A stretch of DNA of 64,000 bases from Trachythela sp. YZ-2020 (lineage: Eukaryota; Cnidaria; Anthozoa; Malacalcyonacea; Clavulariidae). Positions 22,836 through 34,800 of this stretch are shown in pieces. The position numbers and the translations under genes were made by a program. Numbering within the stretch: position 1 is the stretch's first letter; each line of letters begins with the position of its first letter. The notes under the pieces are model-generated. The model did no database searches, was not told where the DNA came from, and was given only the letters and a program-made list of their open reading frames with translations. Location: positions 310,001 through 374,000 of the forward strand of contig JADLSH010000044.1 of NCBI GenBank assembly GCA_016169945.1, read 5' to 3'.

Positions 22836-25800
22836 CTGCAGAAATACGACACAAATAATAACGTATTAGAAACAAGAAGTTATAACTGTATTAGGGACAA
22901 AACGTCCAAAATTGGAAGCAAACGTAGAGAAAAATAAGAATTATATTCCGTCCAGTAGCACAGTTTTAAAAACATTCATCGAAAATCCTGGAAAAGAAAT
23001 CCCTCCAAGACGCGACTTTATTGGACGTAAAATCATTTCCAAGTCTAACTAAAGCTAGATCATAAACTTCTAAATATTGGTATTAAACACTGGCCGTATT
23101 TATGTCAGAAGAAGTTTGACGATTTAAACGTGTAAGACATGCGTTAAGTGCGTCGTTTGCTCGCACCTGACAAAAGACGTTAACTTTTATTCGTCTATCA
23201 AATTTCCCTTTTTTATATATGATGGGGACATATATCGCAGAAGTGTAAACGACATGTTTAATACCTTGAACTCTTCGTATTTGTCTGCGACCTCTTGATG
23301 CTTGGCCACCTAGGAAAGAAATGTCATTGTTATTGTTCAGTAAATACAACTTCAACTGTACTACACATGCGACCAGAGAGAAGAACGCAGTCTGGACAAC
23401 GATCATTACCTCAATCCTAATCCAAACCTTAATCTTAACCTTAATCCGTACTCGATTCAGTGTCACAACCGCTAGTCACCTAGTCGTCTACCACTATCAC
23501 TTACTCTGGATTTGTGCTGATGAGGAAGTTTGACCAAGAGGTCTTCTCAGTTGAACAACTGTCGACTTTGGACGGCTTTCTGAAATGAACAAACAGAAAA
23601 ACGTCTTACTAAAAGACGCTACTGCGTTCCTGAATTCTATTCCCACAATCATTTTTTAATTTTGGATTTAAATATTATCAATGTATTGATGTTTTAAGTC
23701 GATGAGCACAGGGAGAATCTTATTACTTTGGAAAATATTAGGAAGTGCTTCATTATATTGACTATATTCGAACAAATGAAAGCTGATTCGGCCAGCAAGT
23801 CTCCATCATCTTCTACCTGTGTTTGAACTTAGTAGGAACTTCATCCTATATAAATACCCTGAAAAGCTTTAAACACTCCTGTAAGATTGTTAGGACAAAT
23901 TTACAATGCCAGCTGTATGCCAGCTGTATGCCGGTGACATATTGACAGTTACCTTACAGGCTGCACTGTACGACAGTCTGCTAAGCTAGCACTGATAAAC
24001 CTTGTAGCGATATATGCCAACCCAGCAGCACCGACATTAGGAAAAAGATATACCGCTAATCACACAATGCTATTCTTAATTAACACAAACTGTAGGAGCT
24101 TAAGTTAGGAAATCGTGGGATAAATTTAGCTATTCGACATCCGCCGGTGTTGGCAAAACTCGGTTACGCATCGCTCTTACGAATCAATATTGACTCGTAT
24201 GACTGAAAACACTGACGAGTACGGTCGAAATCTAAATTCGATGTGGACACGGGAATGCCAGTGAGTGAAAAATATGGCTTCATTTAAACTAACTTGTTCT
24301 TGTGCATACGTATATTGGCCAGTGGTAATACAGGCTGGCACCTAAAATACTTGACGAAATTGTCGTTTCATGACAACGTACAGGTACTTGAACAAAGGTT
24401 TTGGTATTATAGTAATCAGGGTCTTCTATTTTCGTTGACGGGTATTTTTGTTTTGGGATCTGTGTTGATGATCAAGCACGTCGTGAAATATATTAACATG
24501 CAAATCAAGCGCCGCATGCTCACTAAAGCCTCTGCTCTAGGTTGGTACAGAGGATTTCACTAAACATTGCCGTGCATGTGCAGCAGATGGTGGTCACCCG
24601 GGAGTTATCGTATTGGGAAAACAAGTGTCAATGCTTTTCATTAAATGTAGTTGTTTTTTATTTGGAGAGAAAATACATAGAATTGAGAGGTGTCATTTTC
24701 TTTCTCCCATAAGAATGAACACCTTATACCGCCGATTATACCTAGTTGATTGATGATATTTACCTTGACTTGTTGTTGATACTCTTGTTTTGCCTGTGGA
24801 TGTGGATGGCTCAGCAGTTGAAGAGCTTTCCTGTGAATCGATTTCTTTTGAAGAATCTGAAAAACAAAACACTGACAAATGTAGAAACATAGTTTAAGGG
24901 GAAACTCTAAACATTTTATTAAGCATTTTATACGTGTCGACTAAAACAATAAAATCTTATCCTACCCAGACGTTCTTCAGTAGATTTGATCGCTGTGGAA
25001 AGAGAACTGCTGCTTGCTTCTTCAGAATCTTTCACTTCCCTGGAAACATTCACCAAACAGAAAGTAATGTTATATTACTATATATGTATGAACAAATGTT
25101 CTACATTCATCAAAGTTATTTCCGGGGAACAGCTCTCTAAATCTCTTCCTGAAACAGAGAGAAACAGCTTGGGTAAGAAGATGTACCACCTTCACTCAAG
25201 CTCTAAACTTACGTCTTTTGTACCAACTGTGACGTCACATCTTGACCCGGGGTCTTGCTGTCGTCACCAACAATCTCTGTGACCTCCACAGGATCAAATT
25301 TCTCCCCAGTCTCAGGAACATTTTGTTCAGAAATATCAACACTACTTGATGTGATCACTGCCATAGTGGGAGGGTCTAAAATGTCATCTGTAAAATAATA
25401 ATATATCTCATAACCAACAACAACATAAATTTGATTCAAGTCAACTGGGTTTTCAACATGCACATTCCGCGAGCAGGGATGACGCTCCACCAATTGATTG
25501 TTATCTATTCAACTGGGAGAACACAAATTGAAATTAATATTTAAACGCATAAGATATGATCCGAGGTTTCCATTGAAGGTTACAGATGAAATATTTGCCA
25601 AATAATAGTCGGTAGTTGGTATAATACAAAGGTCTTTTAACGCATTTTTTAAATAGTATACTTGTTTAACAAACCTTCTGATGTGAAGTCAATACCAGTG
25701 GCTTCATCCAAGTCTGGAACAACATTATCTAATAAATCCATTTTAAACTTAGTACCATGATGACAGGAATATTTACACGTTGTGGACAACCTTATCTAAT

Positions 25801-28800
25801 ATAATTGTTTTACAGCTTAGTACCATGACAATAATATTGGCATGTTATATTATGTTGGCGGCACTGTGTGCCCAGGGAGTTGTGCACCTGATACACTCAC
25901 TACCGTAATAACACTGACAAATACAGGATGACCATTACTGGACTTCTGGGGAGAACAGTTTAGAACTTATAGAGCAATCCAGTATAGACAAAGTTAGTTT
26001 AATACATGTTTGGGAGCAGTGTAGAACTGATAGAACTATCCAGTATAAATAAAGTTAGTTTAGTTTATGTTTCCGTCTGTGGTAACACCGGAACAATAAT
26101 GGATGACCCTTATTGGACATCTAGGGGGAACAGTTTAGAACTGATGGAGCTATCCAGTATAAATAAAGTTAAGGTGGATGGATATTTCGAGTGAAATATT
26201 ATATACAATATTTTAGACCTGAACGGGAACGGCTGCGAAAAATGCCGTTCCCGGCAGCCGTTCCCGTTCAGGTCTAAAATATTGTATATAATATTTCACT
26301 CGAGATATCCATCCACCTAAACCTTCTACATCAATTTCAATCGAGTGAGATGCAGAAAAAAACATCTTGTAATTTACCATAAATAAAGTTAGTTTAGTTT
26401 ATGTTTCCGTCTGTGGTAACACCGGATCAATAAGAGATGACCCTTACTGGACCTCTAGGGGGAACAGTTTAGAACTGATAGAGCTATCCAGTATAAATAA
26501 AGTTAGTTTAGTTTAGGTTTCCTCCTGTAGTAACCCTGGATCAATAAGAGATGACCCTTACTGGACCTCTAGGGAGAACAGTTTAGAACTGATAGAGCTA
26601 TCCAGTATAAATAAAGTTAGTTTAGTTTAGGTTTCCTCCTGTAGTAACCCTGGATCAATAAGAGATGACTCTTACTGGACCTCTAGGGAGAACAGTTTAG
26701 AACTGATAGAACTATCCAGTATAAATAAAGTTAGTTTAGTTTATGTTTCCGTCTGTGGTAACACCGGAAAAATAAGGGATGACCCTTACTGGACCTCTAG
26801 GGGGAACAGTTTAGAACTGATAGAACTATCCAGTATAAATAAAGTTAGTTTAGTTTATGTTTCCGTCTGTGGTAACACCGGAACAATAAGGGATGACCCT
26901 TACTGGACCTCTAGGGAGAACAGTTTAGAACTGATAGAACTATCCAGTATAAATAAAGTTAGTTTAGTTTATGTTTCCGTCTGTGGTAACACCGGAACAA
27001 TAAGGGATGACCCTTACTGGACCTCTAGGGAGAACAGTTTAGAACTGATAGAACTATCCAGTATAAATAAAGTTAGTTTAGTTTATGTTTCCGTCTGTGG
27101 TAACACCGGAACAATAATGGATGACCCTTATTGGACATCTAGGGGGAACAGTTTAGAACTGATGGAGCTATCCAGTATAAATAAAGTTAGTTTAGTTGAT
27201 GTTTCCGTCTGTGGTAACACCGGAACAATAAGGGATGATCCTTACTGGAGCTATCCAGCATAAATAAAGTTAGTTTAGTTTATGTTTCCGTCTGTGGTAA
27301 CACCGGAACAATAAGGGATGACCCTTACTGGACCTCTAGGGAGAACAGTTTAGAACTGATAGAACTATCCAGTATAAATAAAGTTAGTTTAGTTTATGTT
27401 TCCGTCTGTGGTAACACCGGAAAAATAAGGGATGACCCTTACTGGACCTCTAGGGGGAACAGTTTAGAATTGATAGAACTATCCAGTATAAATAAAGTTA
27501 GTTTAGTTTATGTTTCCGTCTGTGGTAACACCGGAACAATAATGGATGACCCTTATTGGACATCTAGGGGGAACAGTTTAGAACTGATGGAGCTATCCAG
27601 TATAAATAAAGTTAGTTTAGTTTATGTTTCCGTCTGTGGTAACACCGGAACAATACGGGATGACCCTTACTGGATCTCTAGGGGGAACAGTTTAGAACTA
27701 ATGGAGCTATCCAGTATAAATAAAGTTAGTTTAGTTTATGTTTCAGTCTGTGGTAACACCGGAACAATAAGGGATGACCCTTACTGGACCTCTAGGGGGA
27801 ACAGTTTAGGACTAATGGAGCTATCCTGTATAAATAAAGTTAGTTTAGTTTATGTTTCCTCCTGTAGTAACACCGGAACAATAAGGGATGACCCTTACTG
27901 GATCTCTAGGGGGAACAGTTTAGAACTAATGGAGCTATCCAGTATAAATAAAGTTAGTTTAGTTTATGTTTCAGTCTGTGGTAACACCGGAACAATAAGG
28001 GATGACCCTTACTGGACCTCTAGGGGGAACAGTTTAGAACTGATGGGGCTATTCATTATAAATAAAGTTAGTTTAGTTTATGTTTCCTCCTGTAGTAACA
28101 CCGGAAAAATAAGGGATGACCCTTACTGGATCTCTAGGGGGAACAGTTTAGAACTAATAGAGCTATCCAGTATAAATAAAGTTAGTTTAGTTTAGGTTTC
28201 CTCCTGTAGTAATACTGGATCAATAAGAGATGACCCTTACTGGACCTCTAGGGGGAACAGTTTAGAACTGATAGAACTATCCAGTATGAATAAAGTTAGT
28301 TTAGTTTAGTTAGTTTAATTTCCAAGTGACGAAATAAGTATTAAATATAATATCGTACCAAAACCAAGGTCTGCCTCATCTCCTTCCCCTGAAGACGAAG
28401 CCATAATATCAAACCTCGTATCATCAACACGAAGACCTAAGTAGAAAAATACGCATAGTGAAATCAAAAGCTACCGTGGTTTGTGTCTGAACTAACTGAC
28501 ACTTTTTTGGCAAAGATCCTTGGTCAGGAAGTTAGTTCGAGTGGCTCCACACCGGGCAAGCTCAAAAATTGCTTCACCGCGGCGGGAATCGAATCCACGA
28601 TTGGCAAAATTAAGGTCACTTGCCCGGTAGAACTTGCCCGGTGTAGACTGTAGAACCACTCAAAATGCCATTATCTAATGTCACCGGGTTCTGATCCCAC
28701 AATCATTAAACGCTCGAAACGCCCAAGTACGTTTAATATTTTTCAGGTGTCCCGACACAAACCAACACAGCTTATGGTGAAACAGAGCGGGGAAATGTCT

Positions 28801-31800
28801 GAAACAATTGCAATTTTGCAGTCACTTAAAGTCAGAAAGTAATATAAACAGGAAGCTTAACACATCATATTTGACTAAATGTCATTTTCTTCTTTGCTTC
28901 TTTGTTATCACACGCGTGCACACATGGTAAACCAGATACAGAGTATAAATCAAGAACATGGTCATAGAATATGCGAGGCCTTGTGAGGGAAATTATTGTT
29001 CTCGGAATGAGTTTTAATTCAAGACATTTCCCCCTACATCACTACAAAAAGCTTAACAAACTCATCAATGTTTTAAGAAATAAGATTTCTCACCTTCCTC
29101 AGTCATGCCCATTGCCAAGCCTCCTGTCTGAGTTAAACTGCTCTCAGTTGTTGAACCAAATAAAAATGATGGATGTTGTACACGAGGAGAACTAAGTGAG
29201 AATATTATTATCTTATACGTAAGGTTCCAGTGTAGGTAAAATTCTACAATAAATTTGCCGTGGTTTATGTCTGATCTAGCTGAAAAAGATCCAAGGGATG
29301 CTCCTGGCCATGAGGTTAGTCTCTCCCCTGACAGTAGTTCAGACAAAAACCACAATAAACTTGTAAGAATATTACTAGGATAGCATTATCTGCGTACTAT
29401 AATAGCTATATAAAAGTTCATTAAAAGTCTGACAGTACAGCATCAGTACATGCAGGTTTTCTATTCATAACCTGTGTTTCAACTAAAAGGCAAACACTAC
29501 GATTATACACGATTATCACGTCAGATTAACTCCGTGCAAGAATGGCAAATTTAATATTTGAACAAGTAGTCTTCTACAAAATTCAATATAGGAGGAAAGA
29601 CAGAAATGAGTACCTTATCATTTCACTAAAGCCATCAGATCGTTTTGGAATAAATAATGTAGGAGTACTGGGTACCATACAATCATCTGTTTCATCAAAA
29701 CCACCACCACCAGACTGACCCTGGAAAAATAACATGAAATCCGCTACCGCTTTGTCTGATAATAATAACATTTAACAATAATAGTATGCAAGTCATTTTT
29801 ACATAACTCAGCCATAGGGTGAGCTCTTATATTACTCAGTCATATAGTCATTAATCTAGATTTTTTCAAATATCTCACTGCCAGACTGACTTTGATAGAC
29901 TCTCACAGACTTCAGAAGTCAACATGAACATTTGTAACAACTGTAATACAAAAGTATCTGCCAACCTGAGACAAAGTAAACGGCGCGAGATGAGACTGGG
30001 ATCTAATGAAAGGTGGTTGGGCCACAGGAAGTACATTGTGTGACGTCACAGCAGTATCCTGAGAATGTTGTTCTTGATGTGATGTCGATGTTGTGTCAGC
30101 GGTTGGATTGACAACACACGAATTGTCTGTAGCTTCTAAAATATGTAGATTGAAAGTCAGTTCTTATACTATTCAAAGTCTTGATTGAAAGTCAGTTCTT
30201 ATACTATTCAAAGTCTTGATTGAAAGTCAGTTCTTATACTATTCGTTACTACAAACACAACAATGGTAACTCCGAACGGAAACGCATCTATATTTCTCTA
30301 CGATTTGACCATATTTTAGTCAGGGGTTCTCGTAATTATACGTTACTAAATCTTCCAAACCATGTACAATACGAAGCTATTAAAGAGTATCACTAACATT
30401 TACTATCATCTTCCAAAGCAACTTATATTCGTTTTGTATTTGGAGCGATTATAGAATACCCGTCCACTATTCCTTGTTCGTTTAAACACGCAAAGAAACA
30501 CAGGAATCATTTTAAAATAGTTTAAACTGAAGGTTTAAAGATGAAATTGCAAGAATATGGTATATTTTAACAAACTTGACACGTGTGTTGGAAGAACGAG
30601 GCATTTATAATTGACACATTTTGAGCAAATTGTTGATTAATGGTCAAAAGGGACGGATATTTTACAGTTTCGCCTTGTTTTGCAATGTCTTGATAGAAAG
30701 TTTGCTTATTCATTCTTGAATGTAATCATCGAAAGTGGAAAAGTGTGATGTTGTGAATGAAATATACAGTCATGCACGAATGAATCATACCTTCTGGAAC
30801 TTCTGACTGTTCAGTTATTTCGTCATCAGCAAATTCTTCTGTGGAATAAATAAAGACATGTTACTTAAATACACAACTAGAAGTGATTACCATTATTTAT
30901 CAGCAGTAATTCCTTCACAGCCATTACTAACAATATGTTTCTTAGAAATGTCACTAGAACAATTAGGGCTTAAAACCTGAATGAAGAAGAAAGATTACCA
31001 ATCTAAAATATACATAGAAATATTTCTCGAATTTGATTGGCTGATTCCAGTGCAGTTATATTTGATCATATACTATAGCATGTTAATTTGCGCAATATAA
31101 ATATTAAATATTATTATTATTATTATTATAACAATGCAAAAATTACCCTGGTTCCAGAGGCTCTTAAAGAACGGCGAGGCAAAATAACGGCGAGGCGAAA
31201 TAAATACGAGGCGAAAGAGCCTCTGGTCAAATCTCACTTCCATACTTGATTAGGTTCACAATCTGAACCTCGCATATGATTGGCTGTTTGTAAAAACATG
31301 TCAAACCGGTTTGGAAAATAAACAAACATTGAACTAATTATAGCCTTTGTGTGTTTAAAATTAGTTCAATGTTTGTTTATTTTCCAAACCGGTTTGACAT
31401 GTTTTTACCAACAGCCAATCACATGCGAGGTTCAGATACTGAACCTAATCCAGCATGGAAGTGAGATTCGCAATCGATTTGACCAGAGGCTCTTTCGCCT
31501 CGTATTTATTTCGCCTCGTATTTATTTCGCCTCGCCGTTATTTTGCCTCGCCGTTCTTTAAGAACCTCTGGAACCAGGGTATGCAAAAATTTGTAATCAC
31601 AGCGCAATTTTTCGTAATCACAATGTAATTTTCTGTAATCACAGTGTAATTTTCTGTAATCACAGTGCAATTTTCTGTAATCACAGTGCAATTTTCTGTA
31701 ATCACAGCGCAATTTTTCGTAATCACAATGCAATTTTCTGTAATCACAGGGTAATTTTCTGTAATCACAGTGCAATTTTCTGTAATCACAGTGCAATTTT

Positions 31801-34800
31801 CTGTAATCACATCGCAATTTTCTGCAATCACATCGCAATTTTCTGTAATCACAGCGCAATTTTTCGTAATCACAGTGTAATTTTCTGTAATCACAGTGTA
31901 ATTTTCTGTAATCACAGTGCAATTTTCTGTAATCACATCGCAATTTTCTGTAATCACAGTGTAATTTTCAGTAATCACAGTGCAATTTTTCGTAATCACA
32001 GTGCAATTTTTCGTAATCACAGTTCAATTTTCTGTAATCACAGTGTAATTTTCTGTAATCACAGTGTAATTTTCTGTAATCACAGTGTAATTTTCTGTAA
32101 TCACAGTGCAATTTTCTGTAATCACATCGCAATTTTCTGTAATCACAGCGCAATTTTTCGTAATCACAGTGTAATTTTCTGTAATCACAGTGCAATTTTC
32201 TGTAACACAGTGAAATTTTCTGTAATCACAGTGGAATTTTCTGTAATCACAGTGGAATTTTCTGTAATCACAGTGGAATTTTCTGTAATCACAGTGCAAT
32301 TTTCTGTAATCACAGTGGAATTTTCTGTAACACAGTGTAATTTTCTGTAAACACAGTGCAATTTTCTGTAATCACATCGCAATTTTCTGTAATCACAGTG
32401 TAATTTTCAGTAATCACAGTGCAATTTTTCGTAATCACAGTGCAATTTTTCGTAATCACAGTTCAATTTTCTGTAATCACAGTGTAATTTTCTGTAATCA
32501 CAGTGTAATTTTCTGTAATCACAGTGTAATTTTCTGTAATCACAGTGTAATTTTCTGTAATCACAGTGCAATTTTCTGTAATCACATCGCAATTTTCTGT
32601 AATCACAGCGCAATTTTTCGTAATCACAGTGTAATTTTCTGTAATCACAGTGCAATTTTCTGTAACACAGTGAAATTTTCTGTAACACAGTGAAATTTTC
32701 TGTAATCACAGTGGAATTTTCTGTAATCACAGTGGAATTTTCTGTAATCACAGTGGAATTTTCTGTAATCACAGTGCAATTTTCTGTAATCACAGTGTAA
32801 TTTTTTGTAACATAGTGTAATTTTCTGTAAACACAGTGCAATTTTCTGTAATCACATCGCAATTTTCTGTAATCACAGTGTAATTTTCAGTAATCACAGT
32901 GCAATTTTTCGTAATCACAGTGCAATTTTTCGTAATCACAGTTCAATTTTCTGTAATCACAGTGTAATTTTCTGTAATCACAGTGTAATTTTCTGTAATC
33001 ACAGTGTAATTTTCTGTAATCACAGTGCAATTTTCTGTAATCACATCGCAATTTTCTGTAATCACAGCGCAATTTTTCGTAATCACAGTGTAATTTTCTG
33101 TAATCACAGTGCAATTTTCTGTAACACAGTGAAATTTTCTGTAATCACAGTAGAATTTTCTGTAATCACAGTGGAATTTTCTGTAATCACAGTGGAATTT
33201 TCTGTAATCACAGTGCAATTTTCTGTAATCACAGCGCAATTTTCTGTAATCACAGTATAATTTTCTGTAATCACAGTGTAATTTTCTGTAATCACAGTGT
33301 AATTTTCTGTAATCACAGTGCAATTTTCTGTAATCACATCGCAATTTTCTGTAATCACAGCGCAATTTTTCGTAATCACAGTGTAATTTTCTGTAATCAC
33401 AGTGCAATTTTCTGTAATCACAGTGCAATTTTCTGTAATCACAGCGCAATTTTCTGTAATCACAGTGTAATTTTCTGTAATCACAGTGCAATTTTTCGTA
33501 ATCACAGTGCAATTTTTCGTAATCACAGTGCAATTTTCTGTAATCACAGCGCAATTTTCTGTAATCACAGTGCAATTTTCTGTAATCACAGCGCAATTTT
33601 CTGTAATCACAGTGCAATTTTCTGTAATCACAGTGCAATTTTCTGTAATCACAGTGCAATTTTTCGTAATCACAGTGCAATTTTTCGTAATCACAGTGCA
33701 ATTTTCTGTAATCACAGTGCAATTTTTCGTAATCACAGTGTAATTTTCTGTAATCACAGTGCAATTTTTCGTAATCACAGCGCAATTTTTCTTAATCACA
33801 GTGCAATTGTCTGTAATCACAGTGTAATTTTCCGTAATCACAGTGCAATTGTCTGTAATCACAGTGTAATTTTCTGTAATCACAGTGTAATTTTCTGTAA
33901 TCACAGTGTAATTTTCTGTAATCACAGCGCAATTTTTCGTAATCACAGTGTAATTTTCTGTAACACAGTGAAACTTTCTGTAATCACAGTGCAATTTTCT
34001 GTAATCACATTTCTGTAATCACAGTGCAATTTTTCGTAATCACAGTGCAATTTTTCGTAATCACAGTGCAATTTTTCGTAATCACAGCGCAATTTTTCTT
34101 AATCACAGTGCAATTGTCTGTAATCACAGTGTAATTTTCTGTAATCACAGTGCAATTTTCTGTAATCACAGTGTAATTTTCTGTAATCACAGTGCAATTT
34201 TCTGTAATCACAGGGTAATTTTCTGTAATCACAGCGCAATTTTTCGTAATCACAGTGTAATTTTCTGTAACACAGTGAAATTTTCTGTAATCACAGTGCA
34301 ATTTTCTGTAATCACATTTCTGTAATCACAGTGCAATTTTTCGTAATCACAGTGCAATTTTTCGTAATCACAGTGCAATTTTTCGTAATCACAGCGCAAT
34401 TTTTCTTAATCACAGTGCAATTGTCTGTAATCACAGTGTAATTTTCTGTAATCACAGTGCAATTTTCTGTAATCACAGTGTAATTTTCTGTAATCACAGT
34501 GCAATTTTCTGTAATCACAGGGTAATTTTCAGTAATCACAGCGCAATTTTTCGTAATCACAGCGCAATTTTCTGTAATCACAGTGTAATTTTCTGTAATC
34601 ACATTTCTGTAATCACAGTGGAATTTTCTGTAATCACAGTGGAATTTTCTGTAATCACAGTGAAATTTTCTGTAATCACAGTGCAATTTTCTGTAATAAC
34701 AGTGCAATTTTCTGTAATCACAGCGCAATTTTTCGTAATCACAGTGCAATTTTTCGTAATCACAGTGCAATTTTTCGTAATCACAGCGCAATTTTTCTTA

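Noticed and set aside
22755..22937. 60-codon plus-strand frame at the TPR 3' end
   Set aside because: The minus strand here is the last TPR exon, in phase with 27 others.
23390..23455. Telomere-like aaccttaatc repeats
   Set aside because: Units are irregular and do not match TTAGGG or another telomere repeat.
27470..28195. 241-codon plus-strand frame with 38-residue repeats
   Set aside because: Pure 114-bp minisatellite in a TPR intron; several units elsewhere in the array carry stops or deletions.
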